A DNA stretch of 64,000 nt, taken from contig KK211088.1 of NCBI GenBank assembly GCA_000620185.1, positions 140,498-204,497 on the forward strand, given 5' to 3'. The translations under genes were made by a program, and so were the position numbers. This stretch comes from Geodermatophilaceae bacterium URHB0062 (GTDB lineage Bacteria > Actinomycetota > Actinomycetes > Mycobacteriales > Geodermatophilaceae). Below the pieces are notes generated by a model. That model saw only the letters and a program-made list of their open reading frames with translations, was not told where the DNA came from and ran no database searches. This document shows, one piece after another, positions 26,482 to 36,616 of the stretch (within the stretch, counting starts at the first letter, position 1; the number at the start of each line of letters is the position of its first letter).

Positions 26482-29400
26482 ATGCGGGGCGTCATCGCAC
26501 GGGCGGCCGTCGCCGCCCTGGTCGCCGGCGTCCTCAGCCCCGTCCCCCTCGCGCTCACGGCGTCGCCGGCCGCTGCTGCCACGTACGGGCAGGTGACGGT
26601 CGTCGCGTCGAGCACTCAGGCGATCCGCGGTGCCGCGGCGCTGCCGGACGGCACGGTCGTCTACACCACGGCCGACGGTTGGGTCTGGGAGCGTGCGGCC
26701 AACGGCACGGTCCGCGTCCGCACGTACCTCACCCCGCTGAGCACCCGCGGGAAGGTCGCGCTCGGAGCCGACCGCACGGCATACGTGGTCACCGACGCCG
26801 GCGCCATCGCCCGGATTCCGGCCAACGACGTCGGCGACACCCTGACCATCCCTGCCTGGGCCACCGACGTCGAGGTCGAGGCGGCGGGCACGCTGCTGGT
26901 CGCCGACCGCCGCGCGAACCGGGTGCTGCGCGTCCCCGCCGGCGGCGGAACCGGCACGGTCGTCGCGGCCTTGCCCAGGCCCCCGCAGGACCTCGGACTG
27001 GACGGCACCAGCGTGGTCGTGGCCGGCGGCGGCCTGCGTCGGATCGCCGCCGGAGGCGCGGTCACCACCCTGCTGACCGGAGGTGATCCGACGGCCGCCG
27101 CCTCCGGCAGGGACGGGATCTGGACGAACCCGGATCAGTCCTCGGGCCTCTCCGTCCTCGCTGCCGACGGCGCCCTGCGTGCCGTCCGCGCCGACAACGA
27201 CGACGCCCCGATCGCCCAGGTCCAGGCCGTCGGGAACGGCAACGTCCTGGTCACGGGCGGCAACTCGGTACGACTGGTCGCCGATCCCGGCCTCGCCGCT
27301 GTCGCGCCGTTCTCGATGACCGCGGCACCCGGCGAGGGCCGGATCTCCCTGCGGTGGGACGACACGACGCGCTCGTCGGTGGAGCTCCGGGCCAAGCAGG
27401 GCTCTGTGCCGCCTCGCGATCGATGGGACGGCACAACGGTCGGTTACGAGACGATCGGCGCGGCCGCTGCGGTCGACCACGAGCACGTCGTCCTGCGCGT
27501 CGGCGCGCACGTGCTCCAGGAGGGTGAGCAGTGGAGCTTCGCCGCCTTCGCCCAGCAGACGGACCCGCTCAGCGAGCACCTGTCGGTGCGGTCGTGGAGC
27601 GCCCCGGCCACCGCCACGTCCGGCGTCCTCGCGGACACCACGCCCCCGGACCCGCCGTACGACCCCACGGTGTCCGCGAACCGAACGGCCATCTACCTTG
27701 CGTGGTCGGACCTCCCCTCGCTCGACTTCGACCACTCGGTCGTCCGGATGGCGCTGGGCACGACGCCGCCGGCGAGGCCGGACGAGGGAACGCTGCTGAG
27801 CCACGTCGCCACCGGCAGCCTGCGCAGCGTGTACGTGCCCGATCCGGTGGCCGGCCAGGACTACGCGCTGAGCATCTTCACCGTCGACCTGCACGGCAAC
27901 TACGCCCGGTGGAGCACCGTCGCCCGCCTCGACGTCGAGCCGCCGGCGCCCGTCACCGATCTGCAGGTCACGCCGGACTACATGACGGCGAAGCTCTCCG
28001 GCACCCGTCCGGCGGATGCCGACTTCGCCAAGGTCGAGTACGCGATCGCGCCGGGGACCGAGGTTCCGTCGCGCACGGGCGCCCAGTCGCAGATCGACCC
28101 CGACATGACGATCGGGGCCCTGAGCATGGGCACCGACTACACCCTGGCGATGTGGTCGGTCGATCGGAACGGCAACGTCTCCGAGCCGGTGGTCCGGCGG
28201 TTCACCACGCTGCTCGACACCCAGGCCCCCGGGCCCGTGACCGATCTGGCCGTCACGGGAGGGGACTACCGGCTCACGGCTTCGTGGACGCCGCCGGTGG
28301 ACGACGACCTCGACCACCTCACCGCCCGGCTGACCGACGACGAGACCGGGACCGTCTCGACCGTGGACCTGGCCCGGGCAGCGACGGGCCACACCTGGTC
28401 AGGGCTCCCGGGGGGCCGCTCGTACACCGTCACCGTCACGGCGACCGACCTGCACCGCCTCGTCTCCGCGGTCGGCAGCCGGACGGGAACGACCAACCCG
28501 GACGCCGACGGCGCTCCACCAGCCGTCGACCCGGCCACCGTTACGGTGTCACCGACGTCGAGCGTCGGCGTCCGCGTGTCCTTTCCCAAGCCGTCGGTCG
28601 CCGACCTGAAGGGGGTCGGCTACGCGGTGCTCCCCATCGGCGAGGACCCGCAGACGGTCACCACGACCAGGCCGATCGACCTTCCCTGGTACTCGGCGAG
28701 CGCCAGCGCCGACATCACGCTGCCGCAGGCCGTGACGCCCTATCAGCTCGTCCTCGTCGTGGAGGACCTCAACGGGCATCGCACGCTCAGCGTCGTGCCG
28801 CAGGTGGCGGGCGTTCCCAACAGCTCCGAGTTGCCGGCCCCGGCCGCCAACCTCACCGCGTCCTCACCGCTCGACAACGTCCTCGATGTGCGCTGGTCGG
28901 TGGAGGCCTTCCGTGAGGCGCCGGCCACGTGGACGGTCACCGCCGTGTCCGGGTCCGTCTCGCGGAGCGTGACCGTGCCCGGCACGACGTTGCGCGCGGC
29001 CTTGTCCGACCTACCCGGGCGACGCGACTGGACCGTGTCGGTGGTCGGGAACAACCACTTCGGCCCCGGGCCGGTGCGCACCACGTCGCCGGTCCGCGTC
29101 GCCGACGACTCGCCGCCCGCCCGTGTCACCGGTGCGACGCAGACCCCGGACGCCGACACGACGCTGCTCCTGTGGACGAACCCTCCGGACGTGGACCTCG
29201 ACCGCGTCGAGGTGCTCCGGACCGGAGCAACCGCGGCGGAGACCCAGCTCGTGTACCGCGGAACGGGTACCTCCGCGCGTGCCACGGGGCTGCTGCCCGG
29301 TCGCCGCTACACCTTCCAGATCCGGGCCTTCGACCAGGTCGGCAACGTGGCGGCCGTACCGGTGACGCTGACGGTCGTCGAGTCCACCCTGACGCTGGCC

Positions 29401-29955
29401 GGCGCCAGAACGATCACGTTCGGCGGCGCTGCCACGCTGAGCGGCGTCCTGAGCTGGAACGGCAAGCCCGCGGCCGGATACCGGGTGACCGTCCAGACCT
29501 CGCCGGTCGGTTCGACGACGTGGACGCCGGTCGCCACGGTCACGACGTCCAGCACCGGAACCTTCGGCGCGGCGGTCCGCCCGACGCTCCACTCCCGCTA
29601 CCGGGTCGCATTCGTCGGCGCGGGCCGCATGGGCGGGGCGTACAGCTCAGGACTCTGGGTCAGGGTGGCGCCCGGGGTCGGCATCGCGTCGTCCCGCACC
29701 TCGCTCACCCTCGGTCAGACCGTCACCCTGTCGACGAAGGTCGCGCCCGGGCATGCCGGTCGCACCGTGTACCTCCAGCGGCTGTCGGGCTCGACGTGGA
29801 CGACCGTGGCGACGCCGAAGCTGTCGAGCACCAGCGCGGCCTCGGCGGTGGTCCGGCCCCCGACCCGGGGGACGAACCTCTACCGCTGGGTGATCCTCGC
29901 CGACGCCGACCACGACGCCGGTTACAGCGCGGTGACCCAGATCCGCGTGTCCTGA
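26482..29955 (+). CDS. Large secreted FN3-repeat protein
   Basis: A 1157-aa exported protein. The signal peptide (about 1-33) ends SPAAAATYG. Residues about 40-270 form repeated beta strands like an NHL/beta-propeller (GAAALPDGTVVYTTADG, LLVADRRANRVLRVP). From about 275 come several fibronectin type III-like modules with DTTPPDPP, PPAPVTDL, QAPGPVTDLAV and similar linkers. The last about 200 residues are two Ig-like beta modules starting with TLAGARTITFGGAATLSG and SSRTSLTLGQTVTLS, similar to those in other actinobacterial cell-surface proteins. No anchor or catalytic domain is visible. GGAGAGT precedes the ATG. The role is probably adhesion or surface binding. Confidence 0.8.
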   Translation: MRGVIARAAVAALVAGVLSPVPLALTASPAAAATYGQVTVVASSTQAIRGAAALPDGTVVYTTADGWVWERAANGTVRVRTYLTPLSTRGKVALGADRTAYVVTDAGAIARIPANDVGDTLTIPAWATDVEVEAAGTLLVADRRANRVLRVPAGGGTGTVVAALPRPPQDLGLDGTSVVVAGGGLRRIAAGGAVTTLLTGGDPTAAASGRDGIWTNPDQSSGLSVLAADGALRAVRADNDDAPIAQVQAVGNGNVLVTGGNSVRLVADPGLAAVAPFSMTAAPGEGRISLRWDDTTRSSVELRAKQGSVPPRDRWDGTTVGYETIGAAAAVDHEHVVLRVGAHVLQEGEQWSFAAFAQQTDPLSEHLSVRSWSAPATATSGVLADTTPPDPPYDPTVSANRTAIYLAWSDLPSLDFDHSVVRMALGTTPPARPDEGTLLSHVATGSLRSVYVPDPVAGQDYALSIFTVDLHGNYARWSTVARLDVEPPAPVTDLQVTPDYMTAKLSGTRPADADFAKVEYAIAPGTEVPSRTGAQSQIDPDMTIGALSMGTDYTLAMWSVDRNGNVSEPVVRRFTTLLDTQAPGPVTDLAVTGGDYRLTASWTPPVDDDLDHLTARLTDDETGTVSTVDLARAATGHTWSGLPGGRSYTVTVTATDLHRLVSAVGSRTGTTNPDADGAPPAVDPATVTVSPTSSVGVRVSFPKPSVADLKGVGYAVLPIGEDPQTVTTTRPIDLPWYSASASADITLPQAVTPYQLVLVVEDLNGHRTLSVVPQVAGVPNSSELPAPAANLTASSPLDNVLDVRWSVEAFREAPATWTVTAVSGSVSRSVTVPGTTLRAALSDLPGRRDWTVSVVGNNHFGPGPVRTTSPVRVADDSPPARVTGATQTPDADTTLLLWTNPPDVDLDRVEVLRTGATAAETQLVYRGTGTSARATGLLPGRRYTFQIRAFDQVGNVAAVPVTLTVVESTLTLAGARTITFGGAATLSGVLSWNGKPAAGYRVTVQTSPVGSTTWTPVATVTTSSTGTFGAAVRPTLHSRYRVAFVGAGRMGGAYSSGLWVRVAPGVGIASSRTSLTLGQTVTLSTKVAPGHAGRTVYLQRLSGSTWTTVATPKLSSTSAASAVVRPPTRGTNLYRWVILADADHDAGYSAVTQIRVS

Positions 29956-29980
29956 CCGTTTCGAGCACCCGGCCCGCCGA

Positions 29981-29995
29981 GTCCTGGCTCAGGAC
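29981..29995. terminator. Small hairpin between FN3 gene and dppF-like gene
   Basis: GTCCTG-GCT-CAGGAC, a 6-bp stem with a 3-nt loop, lies between convergent genes. It is short for a terminator. Confidence 0.3.
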
Positions 29996-30012
29996 ATCGG
30001 AACGTCCCCCGC

Positions 30013-31089
30013 TCAGGACGCCGGTGCGACGATCGAGTCGGTGCCCGGCTCATACGGACCGTCCGGGGCGTTCTCCGGGAAGTGGCACGCGGCGCGCTGC
30101 CCGGGCGCGAACTCGACGAGCGGCGGCGTCACCGTCCGGCACACCTCCTGGGCCTTCCAGCACCGGGTGTGGAAGGGGCACGCCGGCGGTGGATCGATCG
30201 GCGACGGCGGATCGCCCTGCAGTCGGATCCGCTCGCGGTTGTCGCGGCGCGTCACATCCGGCACGGGCACCGCCGACAGCAGCGCGGACGTGTACGGGTG
30301 CTGTGGCTTCTCGTAGACCGCCTGGCGCGGACCGATCTCGACGATGTGGCCGAGATACATGACCGCGACCCGGTCGGAGATGTGCCGGACGACGGACAGG
30401 TCGTGCGCGATGACGACGTAGGTCAGGCCGAACTCGTCCTGCAGGTCCTCGAGCAGGTTGATGACCTGTGCCTGGATCGACACGTCCAGCGCCGAGACCG
30501 GCTCGTCCGCGACGATGAGCTTCGGTCGCAGCGCGAGGGCGCGTGCGATCCCGATGCGCTGGCGCTGGCCGCCGGAGAACTCGTGCGGGTAGCGGTTGTA
30601 GTGCTCGGGGCTGAGGCCGACCCGTTCGAGCAGGTCCTGCACCGCCCGCTTGGTGCCGTGCTCCGTCTTCACCGACTGCAGCCGGTACGGCGCGCCCACG
30701 ATCGTCCCGACGGTGTGCCGAGGGTTCAACGACGAGTACGGGTCCTGGAAGACCATCTGCACGTCGCGGCGCAGCGGGCGCATGCGGGCCACCGACAGGT
30801 GGGTGATGTCGCGGCCGTCGAAGACGATCCGACCGCCGGTCGGCTCCTCGAGCCGGGTGAGCATGCGCCCGGTGGTCGTCTTCCCGCAGCCGGACTCGCC
30901 CACGAGCCCGAGCGTCTCGCCGGCAGCGACGGTGAAGTCGATGCCGTCGACCGCCTTCACCGCGCCGATCTGGCGACGCAGCACCCCACGCGTGATCGGG
31001 AAATGCTTGGTGAGCCCGGTGACCTCGAGCAGAGGCGGCCGCGGCGCGCCGGCGTCGGCGGGCCGCGGGGAGACGTCGGAGATGGTCAC
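30013..31089 (-). CDS. Oligopeptide/dipeptide ABC transporter ATPase (DppF/OppF-like)
   Basis: A 358-aa ATPase with Walker [13 protein letters not shown] (about residues 63-74), signature [15 protein letters not shown], Walker [14 protein letters not shown] and the C-terminal oligopeptide-transporter extension with [14 protein letters not shown], typical of OppF/DppF. It powers the importer with its DppD-like partner. It is the last gene of the five-gene operon, 37 nt after the DppD gene, and converges with the FN3 gene. Confidence 0.93.
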   Translation of the reverse strand: MTISDVSPRPADAGAPRPPLLEVTGLTKHFPITRGVLRRQIGAVKAVDGIDFTVAAGETLGLVGESGCGKTTTGRMLTRLEEPTGGRIVFDGRDITHLSVARMRPLRRDVQMVFQDPYSSLNPRHTVGTIVGAPYRLQSVKTEHGTKRAVQDLLERVGLSPEHYNRYPHEFSGGQRQRIGIARALALRPKLIVADEPVSALDVSIQAQVINLLEDLQDEFGLTYVVIAHDLSVVRHISDRVAVMYLGHIVEIGPRQAVYEKPQHPYTSALLSAVPVPDVTRRDNRERIRLQGDPPSPIDPPPACPFHTRCWKAQEVCRTVTPPLVEFAPGQRAACHFPENAPDGPYEPGTDSIVAPAS

Positions 31090-31126
31090 TGCGCTCCTGA
31101 CGTGGAGTGGGGGTGGCGGACGGCGC

Positions 31127-32200
31127 TCACAGGAGCGGCTGCACCTCCTCGGCCCACAGCCGACGGCGCTCCGCCGGCTCGAGGTGACAGGCGACGCGGT
31201 GACCGGGGGACGTCTCGGTCATGACCGGCACCTCGGTCAGGCTGCGCGGGGCGGACAGCTCGCAGAACCGGCAGCGGGGGTGGAAGGCGCACCCCTCCGG
31301 GACGTTGATGAGGCTCGGCGGCGACCCGGCGATCGGCACGAGCCGGTCCTGCCGGTCACGGTCGAGACGAGGCATGGAGCTGAGCAGTCCCCAGGTGTAG
31401 GGGTGCTCGGCGGCGGTGAACAACTCGCGCGCGCTGCCCTGCTCGACGGCCTTGCCGGCGTACATGACCAGGATGTCGTCGGCCAGCTCCGCGACGACGC
31501 CGAGGTCGTGCGTGATGACCATGACGGCGGAGTTGAACTCCGACTGCAGTTCGCGGACCAGGTCCAGGATCTGCGCCTGAACCGTGACGTCGAGCGCGGT
31601 GGTCGGCTCGTCGGCGATGAGCAGCTCCGGGTCGCAGGACAACGCCATCGCGATCATCGCGCGCTGCCGCATCCCACCGGAGAACTGGTGGGGGTAGTCG
31701 TCGACGCGCTCCGACGGTTGCGGGATGCCGACCCGGCCCAGCATGTCGATCGCGTGCTTGCGGGCCTGCTTCTTGCTGACCTCGTTGTGGACCCGGTACG
31801 CCTCGACGATCTGGTCGCCGACCTTGTAGAAGGGGTGCATGGCCGACAGCGGGTCCTGGAAGATCATCGCCATCTTCTTGCCGCGCAGCCGGCGCACGTG
31901 CTCAGGGCTCGCCCCGACGAGCTCCTCCCCGTCCAGCCAGACCTGCCCGGAGATGCGGGCGTGCTGCCCCTTGTGCAGCCCCAGGATGCCGAGGCTGGTG
32001 ACGCTCTTGCCCGAGCCCGACTCGCCGACGATGCCGAGCGTGCGGCCGCGCTCGAGCGTGAAGGACAGCCCGTCGACCGACTTCACCAGGCCGTCGTCGG
32101 TCGGGAAGTGGATGCGCAGGTCGCGGACGTCGAGGAACGCCGTCGGGGCGTCGTCCTCCATGGGGACCAGCGAGGCCCACTCCTCGACCGGCCGGTTCAC
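31127..32200 (-). CDS. Oligopeptide/dipeptide ABC transporter ATPase (DppD/OppD-like)
   Basis: A 357-aa ATPase with Walker [14 protein letters not shown], signature [15 protein letters not shown], Walker [14 protein letters not shown] and the C-terminal Cys-containing extension [13 protein letters not shown] that marks OppD/DppD proteins. I start it at the GTG 32200 because that codon overlaps the TGA of the permease gene (GTGA); an ATG 13 codons later is an alternative. It pairs with the DppF-like ATPase. Confidence 0.92.
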   Translation of the reverse strand: MNRPVEEWASLVPMEDDAPTAFLDVRDLRIHFPTDDGLVKSVDGLSFTLERGRTLGIVGESGSGKSVTSLGILGLHKGQHARISGQVWLDGEELVGASPEHVRRLRGKKMAMIFQDPLSAMHPFYKVGDQIVEAYRVHNEVSKKQARKHAIDMLGRVGIPQPSERVDDYPHQFSGGMRQRAMIAMALSCDPELLIADEPTTALDVTVQAQILDLVRELQSEFNSAVMVITHDLGVVAELADDILVMYAGKAVEQGSARELFTAAEHPYTWGLLSSMPRLDRDRQDRLVPIAGSPPSLINVPEGCAFHPRCRFCELSAPRSLTEVPVMTETSPGHRVACHLEPAERRRLWAEEVQPLL

Positions 32201-33207
32201 AGCCGCACCCGCGGGTCGAGCGTGGCGTACAGGACGTCGACGATGAGGTTGGCCAGGATGACGAACACGCTGGCCACCATGACGACGCCCAGCACGATCG
32301 GCAGGTCGTTGCCGAACACGGCGTCCACCACGAGCTGCCCGAGCCCGGGCAGCGAGAACGTGGACTCGGTGAGCACCGCGCCGCCGAGCAGCAGGCCGAC
32401 GTCGAGGCCGAAGATGGTGAGGATCGGCGTGAGGGACGCGCGCATCCCGTGCCTGACCACCACCGTGCGCTCGCGCAGGCCCTTGGCCCGGGCCGTGCGG
32501 ATGTAGTCCTCGTTCATGGTCTCCAGCATGCTCGCGCGCGTGAGCCGGGCGTACAGGGCGGCGTAGAGGAAGGCGAGCGTCACCCACGGCAGGATGAGGT
32601 TGTACGCCCAGTCCAGCGGGTTGGTGGTGAACGGTACGTAGTTGACGCCGTTCGGCCACAGTTTCCAGTGGTACGCGAAGAGCGCGAGCGAGAGCAGGCC
32701 GGTGAAGTAGATGGGCAGCGAGACGCCGGCGAGCGCCGTGCTCATCGCCGCGCGGTCGAACACGCTGCCGCGCCGCAAGGCGGACAGCACGCCGACGGAC
32801 ACGCCGCCGATCAGCCAGAGGATCGCCGCGCCGAACGCGAGCGACGCGGTGACGGGTATGCGGTCGATCAGCAGGGCGGTGACCGGCTGACTGTTGCGGA
32901 AGGAGTACCCGAAGCAGGGCGGCGGGCACTTGACGACCTCGGGGCCGTAGTTGAACTCGTCGCCGACGACGATGCCCTGCACGAAGCGCCCGTACTGGAC
33001 CGGCAGCGGGTCGTCGAGGTGCAGCCGCTCCTTCGTGGCCTCGATGCTCTCCGCGGTGGCGCCGCGCCCGACGTAGCGCAGGGCCAGCTGGTCGGAGTTC
33101 ATGCCCGCCAGCCGGGGCACGAGGAAGAAGATCGCGAACGTCATCATGCTGACGACCACGAGCAGGATGACGGCGGCGAGCAGCCGCCGGACGATGAACG
33201 CTGCCAC
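32197..33207 (-). CDS. ABC transporter permease (DppB/OppB-like)
   Basis: A 336-aa inner-membrane permease starting MAAFIVRRLLAAVILLVVVSMMTF, with about six helices, an extracellular loop containing two near cysteines (CPPPCFG) and the EAA-type coupling motif (YIRTARAKGLRERTVVVRHGMR) that contacts the ATPases. This matches DppB/OppB proteins. The GTG at 33207 follows the substrate-binding-protein gene after a strong hairpin. Confidence 0.93.
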   Translation of the reverse strand: MAAFIVRRLLAAVILLVVVSMMTFAIFFLVPRLAGMNSDQLALRYVGRGATAESIEATKERLHLDDPLPVQYGRFVQGIVVGDEFNYGPEVVKCPPPCFGYSFRNSQPVTALLIDRIPVTASLAFGAAILWLIGGVSVGVLSALRRGSVFDRAAMSTALAGVSLPIYFTGLLSLALFAYHWKLWPNGVNYVPFTTNPLDWAYNLILPWVTLAFLYAALYARLTRASMLETMNEDYIRTARAKGLRERTVVVRHGMRASLTPILTIFGLDVGLLLGGAVLTESTFSLPGLGQLVVDAVFGNDLPIVLGVVMVASVFVILANLIVDVLYATLDPRVRL

Positions 33208-33217
33208 GAGACTTGTC

Positions 33218-33245
33218 GCCGGCGCCCTGCGAGCAGGGCGCCGGC
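33218..33245 (-). terminator. Intercistronic hairpin between substrate-binding protein and permease genes
   Basis: GCCGGCGCCCTGC and GCAGGGCGCCGGC form a 12-13 bp stem with a tiny loop, directly after the substrate-binding-protein stop. Hairpins here usually stabilise or truncate the upstream mRNA so that the binding protein is made in excess over the permeases. Confidence 0.65.
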
Positions 33246-33278
33246 GCCTTCACCTTCCTTCGAGTCGGTGCCGGTGCG

Positions 33279-35048
33279 CTACTTCTTCGTCGTGCCGAGC
33301 TGGCTGTAGTCGTACATGCCGTACGACGGGTTGACGAAGACGTTCGTCAGGTTCTCCGGGCGGTAGAGGATCGTCTTCTCGTAGACGAACGGGAGGAGCG
33401 CGCCGGAGGCCATGACCTTCTGGTCGACCTGGGTCCAGGTGGCGTTGCGCTCGGTCTCGTCCTTCGTCTGGATGCCCTTGTCCAGGAGGGCGTTGACCTC
33501 CGGGTCGTTGAGCTCCATCTGGTTGTAGTTGCCGCCGTTGGCCTTGATCGCCCGGCCGTCGACCAGCTGCGAGAGGAAGCCGAAGCCGGACGGCCAGTCC
33601 GCACCCCATCCGGCGATCTGGATCCCGAGCCCGTTCGCGTGCACGAACTGCGGGTTGCCGGCGAATTGGGCGCTCCAGTCGCCTGACGGGTACTGCTGGA
33701 TCGAGGTCTTGATGCCGACCTTGGAGAGGGACTGCTGCAGCGCCTCCGCCGCGGCGACCTCCTTCGGACGGTCGCCGCGGACGGCGATCTTCGTCGAGAA
33801 GCCGCCCGGCTTGCCGCAGGCCTGGAGGGCCTGCTTGGCCTTGTCGGGGTTGCCGTTCTTGTCCTGGAGGAAGCCGTACTCGTCGGCCTTCTCGTAGCCG
33901 ACGACGGAGGGCGGCAGCGCGGTCGTCGCGATGTCACCACCGGCCGAACCGCCGTAGGCGGCCTGGATGGCCTCGTGGTCGGCGGCGTAGAGGACGGCCT
34001 TGCGGCAGTCGGCGTTGTCGAACGGGGGGACCTGCGTCGAGAGCATCGCGTAGCGCAGGAAGCCGGTCTGCGGGTTGTCGACGTTCTTCTTCTGGTTCGG
34101 GTCCTGCAGCAGCGTCGCGCGGGCCTGCGCCTGCACGCCGGTGCCGCCCAGGTCGACGTCGGCCTGGCCGTTCATCAGCCGCTGGTCGATGTCGTTGGCG
34201 TCGACCTTGAACTGCACCTCGATGCGGTCGACGAGCTGCTTGCGGTTCTCGTCGGTCTTCGGGTCCCACTTGTCGTTCTTGACCAGGACGAGCGACTTGC
34301 CGACCTCGTGGCTCTCCATCTTGTACGGGCCGGTCGAGGCGACGGCCGCCTGGTACTGCAGGCCCTTGTCCTTGGCCTGCGGCACCGGGGCCGACTGCGG
34401 GTTGGCGACCAGGAAGTCGAACTCCGAGAAGGGGGCCTTCAGCTTGAAGACGATCGTCGAGTCGTCCGGCGTCTGGATGCCGGTGAAGTCGTCGAGGTTC
34501 TTGTCCTTGTACGGCCCGGCGTAGTTGCCCGCGTCGAGGTACTGCGCGAAGTACTTCGGGCCGTTGACGAGCTCGGCGGTGTAGTTGCTGCGCGCGATGG
34601 CGTACTTGACGTCCTTGGACGTCACCGGCGTGCCGTCGTCGTACGTGATGCCCTGCTTGAGCTTGTAGGTCCACGTGAGACCGTCCGCGCTCACCTCGCC
34701 CAGCGACTCCGCCAGGTCCGGGGAGAGCTCGAGGCCCGCCTTGCCCGGGGCCGGCTTGAACGTGAGCAGCGGACGGGCGTACAACCGGGTGAAGTTCCAG
34801 TTGAAGGCGTAGTAGGTGTCGCCCGGGTCCATCGAGTCCGGAGCGTCGGAGAGCACGTACTTCAGCGTGCCGCCCGTCGCATCCGACTTGTTGACAATGC
34901 CCTCGGAGGCGGCGTTGTACTCGGCCGAGCCGCCGCCACCACTGCTACCACTGCCGCCGCCGCTGCCGCTGTCGTTGCCGCACGCGGCGACGACCATCGA
35001 CAGCGCGACGGCCGTCGCCGTCGCCGCCAGCTTCCTGCGCTGCCTCAT
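33279..35048 (-). CDS. ABC transporter substrate-binding lipoprotein (DppA/OppA-like)
   Basis: A 589-aa solute-binding lipoprotein of SBP family 5. The signal ends in the lipobox VVAACG with Cys23, followed by a Gly/Ser linker. The mature part shows TGGTLKYVLSDAPDSMDPGDTY-like family 5 opening, GLTWTYKLKQGITYDDGTPVTSKDV and, later, the peptide-binding core. The likely ligands are oligopeptides, but family 5 also binds nickel and sugars. GAAGGAGATG lies 8 nt before the ATG. It is the second gene of the operon. Confidence 0.94.
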   Translation of the reverse strand: MRQRRKLAATATAVALSMVVAACGNDSGSGGGSGSSGGGGSAEYNAASEGIVNKSDATGGTLKYVLSDAPDSMDPGDTYYAFNWNFTRLYARPLLTFKPAPGKAGLELSPDLAESLGEVSADGLTWTYKLKQGITYDDGTPVTSKDVKYAIARSNYTAELVNGPKYFAQYLDAGNYAGPYKDKNLDDFTGIQTPDDSTIVFKLKAPFSEFDFLVANPQSAPVPQAKDKGLQYQAAVASTGPYKMESHEVGKSLVLVKNDKWDPKTDENRKQLVDRIEVQFKVDANDIDQRLMNGQADVDLGGTGVQAQARATLLQDPNQKKNVDNPQTGFLRYAMLSTQVPPFDNADCRKAVLYAADHEAIQAAYGGSAGGDIATTALPPSVVGYEKADEYGFLQDKNGNPDKAKQALQACGKPGGFSTKIAVRGDRPKEVAAAEALQQSLSKVGIKTSIQQYPSGDWSAQFAGNPQFVHANGLGIQIAGWGADWPSGFGFLSQLVDGRAIKANGGNYNQMELNDPEVNALLDKGIQTKDETERNATWTQVDQKVMASGALLPFVYEKTILYRPENLTNVFVNPSYGMYDYSQLGTTKK

Positions 35049-35109
35049 GAGCTGTACATCTCCTTCTCTGGGTGAAACCGTCGAGAGCGACGGAGGGAGC
35101 GGGGTCGGG

Positions 35110-36105
35110 TCACCGAGCGCGCGGATCGAGCGCGTCGCGGAGCCCGTCGCCGAGCAGGTTGAACGCCATGACGGTCAGGAAGATCGCGGCGCCGGGGATG
35201 ATCATGAACATGGGGTCGACGCGATAGAAGTCGATGGCCTGGTTGAGCATCCCGCCCCAGGACGGGGTGGGCGGGTTGATACCGACGCCGAGGAACGACA
35301 GCGCGGCCTCGAAGAGGATGTTGGTCGGAATGAGCAGCGTCGAGTAGACGAGGATCGGCGCGACGAGGTTGGGCAGCAGCTCGCGGAACAGCACGTGCGG
35401 CGTGCGGGCGCCCATGCTCCGGGCGGCGTCGATGAACTCGCGCTCCCGCAGCGACAGCGTCTGGCCGCGGATGATGCGGCCCATGTAGGGCCAGCTGAAG
35501 AAGCCGATGATGAAGACGAGCACGGCGATCCGCAGCCCGTTGCCGCTGAGGCCGAACGCCTCGCTCGGGATGACGCCGGCGAGAGCGATGGCGAACAGCA
35601 GCAGCGGGAACGCGAGGAAGACGTCCATCGTCCGGCTGATGACGGTGTCGCCCCAGCCACCCTTGTAGCCGGCGAAGACACCGAGCAGCACGCCGAGCGT
35701 CACCGACAGCAGCGTGGCGAGGAACGCGATGAGCAGGGAGATGCGCGCCCCGTAGAGAACGCGCGCCAGCACGTCGCGCCCGTTGATCGGCTCGATGCCC
35801 AGCGGGTGCTCGAGACTGATGCCGCCGAAGGAGCCCTTGGGCTTGCTGAGCACCGGGTCGATGAGGTTGCTGTTGAAGTCGTTCGGCGACGTGCCGAGCG
35901 CCCGCGTGATGACCGGGGCGAGCAGCGCCAGAGCGATGAGGACGAGGATCATGATCCCGGCGGCCATCGCGACCTTGTCACGCTTGAGACGCATCCAGGC
36001 GATCTGGCCGAGCGAGCGGCCCTCGATGCGACCGGCGGCTCCGGCGAGAACGGCCTCGGGAGCGGCACGTTGCTCGCCGCTGGAGACCTCGATGGGCGCT
36101 CCCAC
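35110..36105 (-). CDS. ABC transporter permease (DppC/OppC-like)
   Basis: A 331-aa permease. An N-terminal cytoplasmic region with GRSLGQIAWMRLKRDKVAM (OppC N-terminal domain) leads to about six helices and the EAA loop FIDAARSMGARTPHVLFRELLPN. The GTG at 36105 is preceded by GGGAGG; the longer frame upstream lacks a ribosome-binding site. It is the first gene of the operon, ahead of the binding protein and DppB, an unusual order since C normally follows B. Confidence 0.92.
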   Translation of the reverse strand: MGAPIEVSSGEQRAAPEAVLAGAAGRIEGRSLGQIAWMRLKRDKVAMAAGIMILVLIALALLAPVITRALGTSPNDFNSNLIDPVLSKPKGSFGGISLEHPLGIEPINGRDVLARVLYGARISLLIAFLATLLSVTLGVLLGVFAGYKGGWGDTVISRTMDVFLAFPLLLFAIALAGVIPSEAFGLSGNGLRIAVLVFIIGFFSWPYMGRIIRGQTLSLREREFIDAARSMGARTPHVLFRELLPNLVAPILVYSTLLIPTNILFEAALSFLGVGINPPTPSWGGMLNQAIDFYRVDPMFMIIPGAAIFLTVMAFNLLGDGLRDALDPRAR

Positions 36106-36473
36106 CCCGCACCTCCCCGTCCGGAGTCCTCGCCGCGCGACGTTGCGCAGCTCCGGACGCCGGGACACTAGGGCAACGGCCGTCACCGTGGACCGCTTTC
36201 GGGAATATTGCTTGTTGCAATCGAGTCACGATGAGCTGAGGAGGAGAGCTCCCGCGCTCAGCGTCACGCACCGCACTCGTCCGCCTCTGGGGCGTAATTG
36301 TCGGAGGGAGAACGCGGGTTTCCGGTGGTCCGGAAGGCGGTCGTCGGCCTCAGGCGCGGTGCGCACCCTGAGGCACCGTCGCACGCACCGTCGAACGGGA
36401 CGTCCCGCCGGTCCGGACGGCGGATCTCGAGCCCTCGAGCCCTCGACGGCGGGACCACGGACCCCGATGTGAA
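36106..36473. promoter_or_regulatory. Non-coding region upstream of the ABC operon
   Basis: This stretch has no convincing gene. It must hold the operon promoter. ATTGC-TTGTT-GCAAT (36207-36221) is a small dyad in the least GC-rich part and could be an operator or carry a TTGCAA -35 box. Further up, TCGAGCCC occurs as a short direct repeat near 36427-36446. An ORF of 65 codons at 36298-36495 begins with TTG and has no support. Confidence 0.35.
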
Positions 36474-36514
36474 CGATGTCGCGGGACACCGGTGAACGGT
36501 GCCCCGCGACATCG
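36474..36514 (-). terminator. Terminator of tRNA-Ser(CGA)
   Basis: CGATGTCGCGGG (36474-36485) pairs with CCCGCGACATCG (36503-36514), a perfect 12-bp stem; CACCG and CGGTG in the loop pair further. It begins 8 nt beyond the tRNA 3' end. Confidence 0.8.
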
Positions 36515-36521
36515 GACGTGG

Positions 36522-36606
36522 CGGTGGCGGTGGGATTTGAACCCACGGAGGCTTGCACCTCACACGCTTTCGAGGCGTGCTCCTTCGGCCGCTCGGACAC
36601 GCCACC
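36522..36606 (-). tRNA. tRNA-Ser (CGA)
   Basis: The acceptor stem GGTGGCG/CGCCACC, anticodon loop CTCGAAA with anticodon CGA, a long variable arm and the T-arm GTGGGTTCAAATCCCAC are all seen. It is 85 nt and CCA is not encoded. A strong terminator follows. Confidence 0.97.
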
Positions 36607-36616
36607 GTCGAAGAGA

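Noticed and set aside
30650-32506. A 618-codon plus-strand ORF opposite the peptide transporter ATPases
   Set aside because: It lies across two coupled ATPase genes with intact Walker motifs and has no recognisable fold.
36298-36495. A 65-codon ORF in the gap upstream of the ABC operon
   Set aside because: It begins with TTG without a ribosome-binding site and runs into the tRNA terminator; composition is not gene-like.
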